Shown here piece after piece: positions 50,531 through 63,220 of a DNA stretch of 64,000 bases (positions are counted from its first letter, which is position 1; each line of letters starts with the position of its first letter). The stretch comes from Steromphala cineraria (taxonomy: Eukaryota > Mollusca > Gastropoda > Trochida > Trochidae). Position numbers and translations under genes: made by a program. Below the pieces are notes generated by a model. The model saw only the letters and a list, made by a program, of their open reading frames with translations. It was not told the DNA's origin and searched no databases. The stretch spans positions 75,481,338 through 75,545,337 of the forward strand of contig OU744720.1 of assembly GCA_916613615.1 (NCBI GenBank), written 5' to 3'.

Positions 50531-50843
50531 TTTGATGATATTGCGTAATAACACATGATTCCGACCTAATTTTAGTAGAGTCGTGCCAACATATACATGT
50601 TGCTGTCACGGTTAGTTCTAGTAGATTGTACTTTTGTACTATTGTCATTTTCCTTTTAAAACTGATTTTATGTTATCTATTTCAGAATTACTTTTTAAGA
50701 AGATATTCCATTTCATTGGCAAGCAAAGATTTCTCTCACAACATGTTTTGAATTTAAACACATTCAATCGTGCAATTAGAGTTACTTGCCCTTGCCTGAA
50801 CGCGCGCGAAAGTTCCTTTGTTCTCTTTGCTTCATCGACCTGA

Positions 50844-53800
50844 TATAAACACGCCCTGTTCTCCTTGAATTTGAGCCTTCAAAGTCGGTTAGAAGATTAT
50901 TAACGTCAATATACTATTGTATAACATCGGAAACAGAAGTCAAGACCCATTTACCAACATATTTGAAGGTAAGAACCTGTTGAATCTGACATATTTTAGC
51001 AAGTGAACAACTGGGATAGTAAATTACACGTTTACATAACTACTATGTTATTCCATCTGGTAATAATAGAAATAGTATTAACCTTTGAAAATCTTGCAAA
51101 ATATATTTGTCTAGCTCAAAAGAAACTTGCATCATGCATCACAATTATTATTATTGTTATGTTCTTCGTCTGTACATGCTAATTTATGGAACTTCGGGCA
51201 GTTCAGTGTGTCATCAATTTACATTTATAATGAGCCAGTGGCCCCGTTTACAGAAATTAAATCTCTCTCATAACATGAATATCGATTTGTACATGTTATC
51301 GTCGCTTATCGTTGACAAATAAAACGCGAGAATACGTCGTTACTTGAAGCTTAAAGGTGTCTGTAATAGTTATTTGAATCATTTGTTAATAAGCATAACA
51401 AATATAAGCTTGTTTAATTCTTAGGATATTTATTTGCTTTTGTATAGGACGATCAAGTTATGTGATACCATTGAGGCTATTCGCTCGGAAACTGCTCAAA
51501 GAAACAGGTCAAATAGGTTCTCAGAAAAGGTAAGAGAATTTGCCCAGTTTTTTGTCTATTAGTGTATATATGATAGCATGTTTGTCATTATGCATAACAA
51601 CTGCTTTTATTTTTAGGCTGCAAGCAATATCTTAAATCTCTTTTTCATTACCAGCTATTAGAGTCAGTTCTGAAATTAGCTCGTTAAGCAGTCGTGTGTG
51701 GCGGAGACCTGCCCTCCAAGACACTGAGCTTTGACCTTGTTGCGTCATTGAGAGTAAACACACATGGCTATCACTATGTAACAGGTCAAGCTGAACTACT
51801 GATTTTGGCCAGTGAAAGGCCCTCTTCCATGACCGTGGAAGAACAAGGATCCCTTAATACAGTCTAGCTCCCCGATTAGCAAGTCTAGAGTTTACAATTA
51901 CACAACGAAATGTGAAGAACAAAAAAATAATACGTCTATAAGGGTGGTTTCGTTTACATCCGTGCGAGTAACAGAACCGTTATATTAGAACGTTCAACGT
52001 AGAAACTTTAACGTAGAAACTTTAACGCTATAGTATATTACTAGTTGCTATGGAAGTTTGACGTGTGAATTTGCTTCCGAATTCGTATGACTATAATAGT
52101 TTTACTTCAAACAAGTATTTATCACCTGCCATTTGGGATGAATATTGTAAATGTTTTGAGTTTATATAATGAATCGAGCTTTACTTTTGAAATGTTCATG
52201 TTCATATCAAAGCAAAACAATATAGGATGAATATCATGGAATTGCTCTTTAGTCAAATCTGTTATTGACAGAGATACGTAGTTAACTACCCATATCTAAT
52301 ATCACTTAAGTCAGTGCCTAATAAATCGTAACATATATTAAAAAGTAAGAAAAGGATTTCTAAATATTTCCATTAATATTGGAAACTGATGTAGAGACAG
52401 TTCAGGAAGTAACAAACGCTGTGTTATTCAAGCAGGTACATTTTGAGCGGTATAGATTTATCATATTATTCTTCACTTTTCACATGTACTTAAATGCATT
52501 AACATGATAGTTCCGCAGGTCTTTGTCCTATTAACAGACACGTGTTCCAATAAGCTAAATCTTCATGATCTTGGCGACGCAACAGTGCACATGTGTACCG
52601 ATGTAATCTAGTTGTGGGATTTTTACTTTGTATGCTCATAGAATGCAACCGACCTTTTTATATTTCAATGAACAAAACGCTTTTAAGTATATTCGGAAAT
52701 ATTAATCATGTTTTATCACTAAAATTTATGAAAGAATCACCGTTTTTAGAGTTGTGTTGCATTAAGGATGTTCAATGCCATGAACGTCCTTGGTTGCATT
52801 AATATCAAACTGATATATTCTTTCATTAAATAAAAAGGGATATTTATTCGGATTTTGAGTTGGCACTGGGTCGACGTCTTATTTCACTCTTAGATATAGG
52901 CACAAATTAAGGCTAACGGAAGTGGGGGAGTTCCAAATAAAGTAAATTTTGAGAGTCACCAGAGTTTTTAAAAGTTGTAATGTTGGAGCTCACCACCAAT
53001 ACGAAAAAAATTTATCCGCCGTTTACAAATTTTAGTAAAGAATTAATCTAAATTGAAAAAAAAAATCAGTCATGCTTTAGCAACTAAGTTATACATCTGG
53101 GAACACTTTGGTTAGGAAGGGAATCATTTCAAGCTTATATTACAATTTAACATAATTAAAGACCTCCCACTGTTACGAATTACCACCATTTAAGCAGATA
53201 CTCGTGATCAGCGAAGCATGTCACAGAATTCCTCAGTTTTTCACTCTATTTTCAAACGTTGCAGGAACAATGGGTAATTGTGTTAAAGTAATTTTTTATT
53301 ATATTTCTGTAAAGAAGGGAATTCCGTCTCTTTATCGCAAACCTTGAATTTTGGAACACATAAGTAGAAATATTTTATTTTGCCTGTGAAAGATACCCTG
53401 TTTTGCAAGATCAGATCATGATATACATATTTGTAAGGGCAGAAATGTATTTGGAAATGTAATTTGTAAAAACAACCAGGAACAAACACAAATGTATTTA
53501 GATAAAATGAAAAATATCCTCGTAAAGAGCATATATTTATCTTTATACTTTGAACCTTAACTTCTTGGTAGTTGTAGGGGTTCTTTAGTGACATGAGTCT
53601 AAAGACCACCTAACAAACTTATTTCTCTGTCCGGAGAGATTCTCGCGCATGCGCAAAAGGGGGTGAGTATAATAGCTGGTAATGTCACTAAGCTATCTTT
53701 TTTATTAAACAATGATTGCTTATTTACTGAATATGAATGTATGTAGTAGAAACATAGTTAGGGACCTTTCTCTTACTTGCATTAAAACGCTGTGTTTTTA

Positions 53801-54100
53801 TAAGTAACTGACGCATTTTGAATTTGTTTTTGATAGGGTCAGGACATCTTATCCATGAAAAAGAAGCTCCCAGAATGCTGATGATGACCAAAAGAGAAGT
53901 TGTTGGAAGCTGATGTGCTGTTCATAGCACACAGAAGTCACTGTTAACAATAGGGTGAAGAAGGTCTCCCTGTCAAGCAGTTTTACCTTGATTTTATGGG
54001 ATTTAAATTAGCCAAAACATTTGCATTTGCAGTTTTTGGGTTTCCATTAAAGATATAAATGATATCAGTACTTATAAATGAATAAATGGATGTTAGCTGA
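50844..54100 (+). ncRNA. Candidate spliced transcript, unit 4, no convincing ORF
   Basis: TATAAA at 50844, exon 1 ending at 50968, exon 2 51448-51529, terminal exon from 53837 with AATAAA at 54081-54086; all splice dinucleotides and surrounding consensus as in unit 2. Short ATG frames in the last exon differ from unit 2 (TGCTGA against TGCTCATGA), so they are not preserved. Confidence 0.35.
51530..53836. other. Intron or spacer DNA, unit 4
   Basis: Counterpart of 22049-24671 without the 866-bp transposon. About 590 bp at 52877-53465 has no counterpart in unit 2; it is AT-rich with no recognisable ends or gene. Confidence 0.5.
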
Positions 54101-54279
54101 CATAAATTATTCACTGTAACGTGTCCTTATTTTCTCAATGTGTGATAATTAAAATATTGTTTTTAATTTATGTTACGGAATGCCTTGTTTTTAAAAAAAA
54201 GCAATAAACATGTTTTACTTTTGAACTGTCTTCATCTTTTTCTTACGCGTTATTAAAAATATATATTCTGACATGTTAA

Positions 54280-54396
54280 AGGGGCAGTAGCATGTGTTTT
54301 GAAAATTCTATATTTTCACTTATAGCTGTACGTTAATGCAAAATGAACCATTTATTTTCATTTTCTGACATCACCCTAAAACGTACTACTGCCCCT
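54280..54396. mobile_element. Short TTAA MITE derivative, unit 4
   Basis: As at 25082-25198; ends AGGGGCAGTAGCATG and GTACTACTGCCCCT. Confidence 0.7.
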
Positions 54397-54584
54397 TTTA
54401 AACATAATGATGAATGATGTATGACCACATATCACTGTATTTTGGTGGGCTGCTTTGTACATTTTTCTATGAATTTGCGCGATATTTACTGAACAATATC
54501 ATTGTTTACCTTATAGCATTTTAATGCATCAACAACGAGTGTTACAAGAGGCGTGTACAACCACAAAATGTCTAAACATATTTA

Positions 54585-54720
54585 CATCAAAACACTTTCC
54601 ACAACACGTTTTAGGTTAAAACACTTTCCACAACATGTTTTATATTGAAACACTTTCCACAACATGTTTTATATTGAAACACTTTCCGCAACATGTTCTA
54701 AACTAGAACATGTTTTGATA
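54585..54720. repeat. 29-bp tandem repeat, unit 4
   Basis: Four copies of the AAACACTTTCC unit followed by AACATGTTCTAAACTAGAAC. Confidence 0.75.
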
Positions 54721-54837
54721 TTAAACACTTTAATTTATGTGTTTAGGATTTAAACATGTTTAGATTATTTATGTGTTTAGAAAACAGGACAAGCTATGTC
54801 TTTGGCTTTGTGTTTAATATTAAAACACCATTTTTGC

Positions 54838-55345
54838 AGTGTAGCCTCGCTGTGACCTTGAAAATAATGTGAAGGTAGCCAAAATCAACTGGGCCCGGTG
54901 CTTCGTGGAAATTATGAAGAGATGGTTCTTGAGATAACCCGCTGACAAGCCTAAAATGCAGGTTTCAACGTTGAAATTTTGAAAGCCTCGCTGTGACCTT
55001 AAAAATAATGTGAAGGTCACCAAAATCAACTCGTTCCGGCGCCTACCTAATTAGATGCAATATGTTAGTTATGAAGAGAATCCAGTGAATTGTTCTTGAT
55101 TTATCCCGCTGACAAGCCTAAAATGCAGATTTCAATGCTGTTATTTTTAAAGCCTCGCTGTGACTTTGAAAATAATGTGAAGGTCACCAAAATCAACTGG
55201 GCCCGGCGCCTTCCCAGTAAGATGCTTGGTGTAAGTTATGAAGAGAATCCAGTAAATGATTCTTGAGATATCCCGCTGACAAAGGTACAATTTCAAAGTT
55301 TCGTTGTGACCTTGAAATAAAGGTCAAGGTCATGAAACTATAAAA
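54838..55345. repeat. TGACCTT/AAGGTCA tandem repeats, unit 4
   Basis: Three repeats and a partial one. The second carries CTCGTTCCGGCGCC, otherwise found only in unit 3. Confidence 0.75.
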
Positions 55346-55650
55346 CAATAAACTGTACTGTAATTTGTATAAAGGCGTTTTAACTGTGTCTCTTTAACGT
55401 GCGCAAGGGTTCATCTAACCACCTACATGTAGGTCTCATTCAATAACTATTTCATACATATAAACAAGCATGAAATAGCTGACAATGAACATTTTATTAC
55501 CTACAATGTATGTCCCAGTATTTCTTCCTTAACTGAGATGTTCGTTACGAGAAGATAATTATATTTATAGAGAGTAAAGTTAGTTTAATTAAGACAATTA
55601 TTCGTCCTCTCATAACATAACAACTGTTATCATTCACTCGTGTGTTGAAC

Positions 55651-55657
55651 TATAAAG
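55651..55657 (+). promoter_or_regulatory. TATA box of gene 5
   Basis: TATAAAG 205 bp upstream of the ATG of gene 5. A block of about 290 bp just upstream, present before the other genes (GTACTCAAGCAGGGTTCCGA onwards), is deleted here. Confidence 0.6.
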
Positions 55658-55855
55658 TCGCTTTCTGAACGCAACCTTTAAGTGACCTTTAGATAATTGC
55701 ACTGAATGAGTAATCGGAGTATACTTACATTCTATTGGTCAATTCGCATATGATATTTCTGCCACATCACAGTTGAGAGCAGTTTCAGCAACAAAGGCCT
55801 TGAAACAGGATTAGACAATTGGAACTGAATGCAGCAACAGTAGCATATACAAGTC

Positions 55856-58800
55856 ATGGATTATAGTGATTACTCCGTGTTTGAGAACGTTTCTAGCTAT
55901 AACACTTATGAGTACAACTATGAGGATCAAACGAACATCGATGCCTATGATATTCAGAGTATTGTAATAAACAGCGTGTTGATGTACATCGGACTCTGCA
56001 CCAACATCTGGATGGTATGGTCCTTGTTCAAAACAAGACAGGCGGGCAGCAGGGCTCACTTCTACCTCCTCGCTCTCGGTATTACTGAGACGCTTGGATT
56101 AATCATCTACTGCTCCATGGAAATTGGCCTACGTGTAACCTTCACCTGGAATGGTGGACATTACGGGTGTAAGGTCCTCATGGCGTTACTGGAGTTCACC
56201 ACGCTTGGAAATCTCATAATAGCAGGATTCAACGTGGATAATGTCATCACCCTTGCACGTGCACGGTCCTCGAAGGTTCTCCGTAGGGTGATTCTGGTTC
56301 TTGCAATACTGTGCACTCTGTCACTTGCCATAATGCAGGTCAGTATATCCATACTTATGATCACAATTAATATTCTTTTAATATAGCTTCTGTTCTTTTA
56401 CGCCGCAATTCGTGGGTTCCGGCTGTTTCTCCTAGTGGACAAAATTGCTACACAATATATTTGAACTTCCTTAGCACTTGACAACGCTTCTCGCATGGAA
56501 AGGGTGGTTCATATCACAATGCTTTTGGCATGATTCAGTAGCCAAAATGATTATTTTAGAACAGCGTCGCTGTACATTCTATCCCACAAAGTCAGTGTTA
56601 AAGAACAAAGGCTGTATCAATATTTCATGACTTGATCTGCTTCTGTAAATTTCTTTTGACATGACATTATCTTCATAATCTACTTAAATTGTTGTACATT
56701 GTTTTATTTGAGATGACATGATCTGCATAATCTACCAGAATTCTTGTACCCTTGCGAAAACAATACAATGACATTGCGGGATTCGAACTCACACCGTCGG
56801 CGTCTAGCAACACCGGTACTGATCGAGATTTACTCCCTAACCTCGCTTGAGAGCGAGGCAATGCGGACAATAAGGGAATTTGTACAATTGCAGATAATGT
56901 GTCCACAAGAACATTGCGAAATTTGTTTACTATCTGAATGTCATGAACGTGATTATATGTTTACGTTTATCTATAAAACTGCACTTTAAAAATGAAACAA
57001 AACAAAAAGCACACAAAACCGTTAAAGCCCCTCGACAAAGACACTTTGTGTCCGGATAATGTACAGAAAATTATTCAGTTGTCTCGGTAGATCAACACTT
57101 CATTTTGCAGGGTATCTGGTCTTCGACAATTGAAACAGGGCCCGAATTTAACGGTCCCAGGATTTGGTGCGTTAGGCCAAATATGATCATGCTGAGTCCA
57201 CTCCTTACTATGGGGGTTCCTATTGTCGCCATCTTACTGTTTGGGGGCCCGTCGCTTTGTGTATGGTGTGCCAGAAAAAGTAAGACTACTTCCTTGTTTT
57301 ATCTTCAACTACAGATCATTAAAGGGGCAGTAGCACGTTTTAGGGGGAATGAAAGGGGATTTCAGGAAAATGAAAATAAATGGTTCCCATTGAAGGCAAT
57401 ATAGTTACACAAAGTGAAGCAGTAATAAATCAAATATATGATGTAAAGTTCAGCCATGCCTTCTCTTTTTCTTTCACCAAATGAGGAAAAGTTGTTCACA
57501 CAAAAATGGCAGCCAATGCACTTTATGTGAATCTTTAAAATTTGATTTCTGAAACACGTCGGAGTGGTTTGTGTTATTGAGATTTTTGACTATATTAAGA
57601 AAGAATTATGATTCAAAATTTTGAAATTAAAATTTTCAAAAAAACGTGCTACTTCCCCTTTAAAGAGACAGTAGCACGTTTTTTGATAATTTTTTATTCT
57701 AAAAAATGTTCGCTGATAATTGTTTGTTAATGTTAAATGTTTTATTTCGACAGGGACAAAAATCACATAAGTTAAACTAAATATTCCATGGTCTTAGGAC
57801 AAAGTTTTAGGACTCACATAAAATTCACTGGCGGCCGTTTTGCGTGAACACCTTCAATTCATTTAATGTCAGAAAAAGCAATCGCATGGCTAAAATTTAC
57901 GTAATATATTTGAATTATTACTGCTCCATTAAGTTTAAATACATTAACTTTCAATTGGAACCATTAATTTTAATTTTCCTGACATCACCTTATATTCCCC
58001 CCAAAAACGTGCTACTGCCCCTTTAATGTCCTACAGTCTGTAACACCTATTACACGACACATACTGTTTGGAAAGTGAAGTAACTGAGTCATGCTAATAT
58101 TATGCTGTGTTTGGTTGAGGTAGCCCATAATCTCCCTCTCTCTCTTATTTCAGATACCATTACCAACAGGGCAGAAAAGGCAGATGAAAGCAATGATGAG
58201 GCAAACTACATTGGTCGCGATTTTGGACTAGTCATAGCATTAGGTGAGAATAAATTTCATTTCGTTAAGGCATTCACCGTTCCTTAGGAAATAAATGTAT
58301 TCAACCTTTCCTCTTTCCAAGCAATGTTCTAAAAGATTCACAACATACCCAGAAAATAAACCTTCTGTCGATTATTCTATTTATACAATAACTGTGTTGT
58401 ATTTCTTCATACCTCACTTATAACAAGGTACTATGATTTCAGATGTTTTGTTCCTCTTATGCTGGACACCCCTCCTGGTGTATTTTGTACTAGGAGGCTA
58501 TTATGGGTAAGACGACAGACACACTATCCTTGCATGAATGTGTTGCAAACATCTTTTGAATGAATCCATGGCACACTTCAGAACATGATGAATAGATTTC
58601 TTAGCCACCCCTTATAATCTTTTCATGAAGGAAACTCGTATTATATTCAGGCTTAAACCCTCGTACAATGAGTAAAGTGTAAGTAACTTGTACGGTAAGA
58701 GGCATTTGAAAAGGACCAATCAGGGGTCTGTTTCACAAAGCACATAGGTGATCGTAAGTCCTTAGTGAAATGTTTAACATCAACTAACCTCGACCTTATC

Positions 58801-60144
58801 ACTTTTCGATTTTCGTTTAAAGATTTAAAAAAAAAATGAAAGCTGGACTTAATTTTTGTTAATTTGTCCAATAAACACCTTTTATTAGTCTTTCATTTAG
58901 ACAGCGTAATTATCGGCTGTGAAAACCCCACCTGGGTTAGGGGCCATAAAACTCGCGCGAATGTGACGTAATAAACAGACTATGCAGAGTAACGCATCGT
59001 TATTTCAACTGAAATACCGCCTAAATAATTGTTTATTTACCATTGATGTGGATATCTTTTTTAATACCAAATGCTTAGTAGTGTTTCGTCGTCAAATGAT
59101 TTATCTAACTGAGTGGAAAACATATAGATAGATATAGACTGATTCTGTTTATGATGTCACAAAATAGGGGCGTGACCAGTCATGCATTCATTTGTTTGTT
59201 GTCAGATAGGTCTAAGCGACCCATCAAAAGCGGCTTTCAAAAACGGCTTTCATTACCAAACTAAACATATTTGAGTAGCGACCTTTAACGCACTGTACAA
59301 TATTGTAATCAGACTTTCTATTTTCCAAAGAAAATAGTGAAATATGTGTGTGGTTATGTGAACTTTAAGACCTACACACATTTTAATAGAAAATATAAGT
59401 AAGAAGAAGACGTACAAGTTCTGGAGCTGCCTCGTAGGGTGAAAGGGGAAGTCAGTTCAGTTTTATCAGACCGTCTTGCGAAAAGGATTATCTGATCCAT
59501 TTTTCATCAATTTTTATGATACTTACTATGACTTGGCGTCTTGTTTCCTCATGTTTTAAGAGACTAATTGAAATTAAGAGTTATTTATACCTGACAGAAC
59601 TTAAAATGGTAATTGACGATCATTCACTTCTATTCACATTAAGTGCATATTTATACAATATCAAATACGAACTGTTTATTTGTTTCAGCCCAACGGCCTT
59701 GTTTCATGTGATCCTCTCCTCGCTTGCTACTGCAAATAGCTGTCTCAATCCACTTGTTTATGGTAAGCAGATGAAAAATTTCCATTTTCTCATGATAATA
59801 TAAATCTAAGCCGATACGGTATAGGCTATAGCTTTGTTGAACGTTCAAAAAATTGGCCGAATTTCATAACACCAATTAGAGGATGAAATTTATTTTTCAA
59901 AATTATTTAATTGAAACGTTGGCTTGAATATGTTTGGTGTTTTCTTGTGCAAAATTCCACTTTAATTTTATATGCATTTGAATCCAATTATATAATTATT
60001 ACTTTTTAAAGGATGAAATTTCAGTTTAGTTTCTTCACTTGAATCATTGGTTTGAACGAAGTTGTTTACATGATCATGCTTCATATTTCAGCCGTTTGCA
60101 ACTGTTTGGCAAAGCGTCAGACTAGAGTGTCCCCAGGATTGTGA
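55856..60144 (+). CDS. GPCR gene 5, class A orphan receptor, 310 aa, mosaic
   Basis: Exons 55856-56338, 57111-57279, 58154-58243, 58443-58506, 59689-59762 and 60092-60144 (stop TGA, TAA in the others), GT-AG, phases 0-1-1-2-1, intact. Exon 1 encodes exactly the gene 4 sequence; from about 56420 the intron is gene 3-like and short (772 bp), without the 2-kb transposon. Exon 2 is its own type: ETGPEFNGPRIWCVRP in ECL2, with LLTMGVPIVA in TM5 as in gene 2. TM6 has LLVYF for LLAYF, TM7 TALFH for TALIH, the tail QTRVSPGL for QNRVSPGL. Introns 2-5 and the 3' flank are clearly more diverged than among genes 2-4, so this locus is the older branch with a recently exchanged 5' end. Confidence 0.9.
56771..56880 (-). 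mobile_element. tRNA-like SINE fragment in intron 1 of gene 5
   Basis: Orthologous to 10978-11090; the B box has one change (GAACTC for GAACCC on +). Confidence 0.4.
57323..57659. mobile_element. TTAA MITE, first of two, intron 2 of gene 5
   Basis: Ends AGGGGCAGTAGCACG and CGTGCTACTTCCCCT, TTAA at 57319-57322 and 57660-57663. Confidence 0.8.
57664..58022. mobile_element. TTAA MITE, second of two, intron 2 of gene 5
   Basis: Starts AGAGACAGTAGCACG directly after the TTAA that closes the first copy and ends CGTGCTACTGCCCCT before TTAA at 58023-58026. Confidence 0.8.
58720..59400. other. Extra DNA in intron 4 of gene 5
   Basis: About 0.65 kb not present in intron 4 of genes 2-4. It holds GTCTGTTTCACAAAGC and CCCACCTGGGTTAGGGG, which look like pieces of dispersed repeats, but no clear ends or duplicated flank. 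Confidence 0.4.
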
Positions 60145-60431
60145 ATGTTCTCTGGATCCTCATCCCACCTCGGCATGGCTCCATTTTGTATACATTTGTT
60201 GTACATACTAAGTGTACTCTACAGTTGTCACTTTATTCTTCAAATTTATATTCCACTAAATTTGTAATTTCAGAAAAGCCATTTGTTAAATAATTGAATT
60301 TGAAAACTTTTTATTTTACTCCGATTGAAACTAAAAACGACTGATATATTGTCTGTAAATGTTTTTTTGACGTTAAGAAAGAGACTTTTAAACTAGAAAC
60401 TTAATTTTGTATTTATATTGGTTTTGCACAC

Positions 60432-60437
60432 AATAAA
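60432..60437 (+). terminator. Candidate poly(A) signal of gene 5
   Basis: AATAAA in CACAATAAAATATAC, the position conserved after genes 2-4; about 290 bp after the stop because gene 5 lacks the TIR element found in the other 3' flanks. Confidence 0.45.
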
Positions 60438-61189
60438 ATATACACGCATGAATGTTGAGTCCCCTTTATACATTCTATTCGATTAAATATAAAACCAATG
60501 ATTCAATTAATCCATAAAAGTTTCCAGTGAGTGCACATGGTTACTGACTGTGCACCGTAAGATGAGAAAATACTCAATGGACGACCAAAATGGGTACAGA
60601 GTTAAACTCCGTTGTTGTACGTAGCATGTTTTTACAAAGCCTCTCATATTCTATTGATCATCATTGAAACTTAAATCCTTAAGCAGCACACGTAGGTTCA
60701 CGACTGCTCAGAATCAGAAGATCAATCCAATCTGTTTTTCATTTTGGGTTTGTATGTAGTGCATTCTTTACCCCTAAATGTAATTTCAAACCGTGTTTGC
60801 GAGTTTTGAAATGTTTAACTACGTACAACCCCAACATGAAAACCAGAACGGATTTATCTCCATTCTACTAATTAGTAAAATAGTCAGGAACTTTTTGACT
60901 TGCGCAACATTGATGTGATTAGGTTAAACCAGTGCAGACCGGTTCCACTCTCTTGCAAAATTACGGCACAGTCTAACTTTTAAATGAACACTGCAATCAA
61001 ACTAGGCATAACATTCACCAAAATATAACTAGATCAAAATCTTTATTTCATTGAGCATAATATCAATAGAAGACAGATTTTCAAAAAAATACACGGGTCG
61101 ACCTGTCACCCCCTTCACGACCGACAAGGACCGACCCAACATCAAGGGACGTCACTCTAAAAGTAGTTGTTTACTACAATACGTAGTAG

Positions 61190-61290
61190 TGCCAGTCAAG
61201 AAATCTTTATTTCGTGTCATGGTTGAGGACACTGTGCCAGGAAATATGATCACTTGCACTGGGGTTCGAATCTCGGAGTGGACCCTATAA
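61190..61290 (+). mobile_element. tRNA-derived SINE-like fragment
   Basis: GTCATGGTTGAGGAC resembles an A box, and GGGGTTCGAATCTCGG about 50 bases on is a good B box. The spacing is tRNA-like, but the arms do not pair fully. Confidence 0.4.
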
Positions 61291-61316
61291 CACATTTTTC
61301 AAACTTTTGCACTCAT

Positions 61317-61622
61317 ATGTCGTTTTCAGATGTTGAGATAAAACAACAAATTTGAACGAAATCGATCAGGAAATAAAGGTTTAAGCGTAATTCCTATCTG
61401 TTATAAAGAATACAGAATATGTCGTTTTCAGATGTTGAGATAAAACAACAAATTTGAACGAAATCGATCAGGAAATAAAGGTTTAAGCGTAATTCCTATC
61501 TGTTATAAAGAATACAGAATATGTCGTTTTCAGATGTTGAGATAAAACAACAAATTTGAACGAAATCGATCAGGAAATAAAGGTTTAAGCGTAATTCCTA
61601 TCTGTTATAAAGAATACAGAAG
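61317..61622. repeat. Three perfect 102-bp tandem copies
   Basis: ATGTCGTTTTCAGATGTTGA begins at 61317, 61419 and 61521, and the copies appear identical throughout. Stops interrupt all the frames I checked, so it is not a protein repeat. Confidence 0.95.
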
Positions 61623-61697
61623 AGGGACAGTGAAACCTGATCGAAAACTGGACACCCCGACTATTTAACGTGCGGTGCAATTTTATCTCAAGATTAT

Positions 61698-62274
61698 AAA
61701 CTCATGTCCAAAAGAAACGATACCAAGTTTTCAAAGTCGTCCGAAACAAAATTCTATAACCTGACAGAGTCGAATTTAAGTGTGTCTAACAGGCATATGT
61801 CTTGTGAAGAAATATGCACATTTTCATTCTTCAGGAAAAGATACTTTTGATTTTGTGTCTTTTCAAATGTACATGGAGTGCATAAATCGAAATTTCAAAT
61901 TGTTTTATGAACAGAACTTTTGTCATTTCACTTTAAAATTGATAAAGTATTGAATTTATGTCAGAAAAAATGTTGTTGATATAATGCACTTTATTTGACA
62001 TAAATTCGTTGACGCGTCACCGCACTAGAACGTTTAAAACAAGCGAAAGTGTCCAATTTCTCTCTGCTATCTCGCCTAGTTGAGGAGATTCCAGATCGAT
62101 GATTTTTTCAAATGTATGTTTTTCGCAAACATGAAAAGATAATGTTTCAAAATTTTGCATAGATGTAAGTTGACTACTGAAGAAATGATATTACTATGTT
62201 TTAGTCTTATTAATCTGCAGTGGATTGAGTTATTTTGGGATTTGTATGGTATCGTTTCTTTTGGTCATGAGTTT
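61698..62274. repeat. Inverted repeat pair, 28-bp arms 0.52 kb apart
   Basis: 61698-61725 (AAACTCATG..CCAAAAGAAACG..) and 62247-62274 are reverse complements with one mismatch. Nearer the centre GAATTTATGTCA (about 61953) is mirrored by TGACATAAATTC (about 61996). It may be a degraded palindromic transposon. Confidence 0.65.
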
Positions 62275-63220
62275 ACATTGGAATCGTAGATCATTCTTTA
62301 AGCTTGCTGAACATCTCGCCCAAACTATCAATTTTCTTCCAACTTTTGACGACTGACCTTCGCATTAATACCAACCCCTCTTTGAACAAATGCCTGACTG
62401 TCTACGGGAAAACATCGGCAATGTCTGGCATTCATTCAAGCTGACCTGAATAGGTCGGAAATAAAAAACGCCTCTCATTGGTCAATTTCTACGTGCGCCA
62501 TCAATTTGAGTGAGAATTTGGATTGCTTAGAAATTCATGACAAATACAGAACTTCCGCTTGGAAAACATCACTCAAACTCACTTCCACGCGTCAAATGAA
62601 ATGTGTTTACGGAGTTTAGAATTATAACTTTGGTAGTAAAGTTATTCATGATTGATAAATCAAACCTCGAAAAACAATGCGACAATTTATTTAACATGAA
62701 TTATATAACTTTCTTGCTCAGTTTAAATGCTTTTGGAAACGTTTGGTTGCAAACCAATATTGAATAAAAATTTATCAACAGCGTGTGTTTCCGTATCATT
62801 ACTATCATTTTTGAGGGATACATATATTTCAATTCCTAATATATGATATCAATGAGAAGACACATGAGGTTAACAATCATTTTATCATATAATGCCATTT
62901 GAAATAGGAGGGTTTAAATGCAAATCTGATTCCTTCTACACTGCCGTCCAAAAGGAGCACCTACACAATAGTTTAATATACCAACAAATAACTTCCAAAA
63001 TTTATTATACATGTATGGTGCTTTCAAAGATGTGCTGAAACAATAATCGGTATTTATCATATAATGGAGGGTATTATCGATGCAATAAAGCTATCAGATG
63101 AACTTGGTATCCGATTTGCTCAAAATCTGATAAAGATGCAAATAAGGTCAAAACCCGAACTATTTTCTCAAAACTCCAAGCATTTCATGCGAGTCCTAAA
63201 CCCGTCACTAATACCCCCAT
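62275..63220. other. AT-rich intergenic DNA
   Basis: I see no exon, RNA gene or clear repeat in this 0.95 kb. Confidence 0.5.

Noticed and set aside
53283..53609. 108-codon minus-strand frame in the unit 4-specific DNA
   Set aside because: The composition is that of AT-rich non-coding DNA; it crosses the border between inserted and shared sequence and is not open in unit 2.
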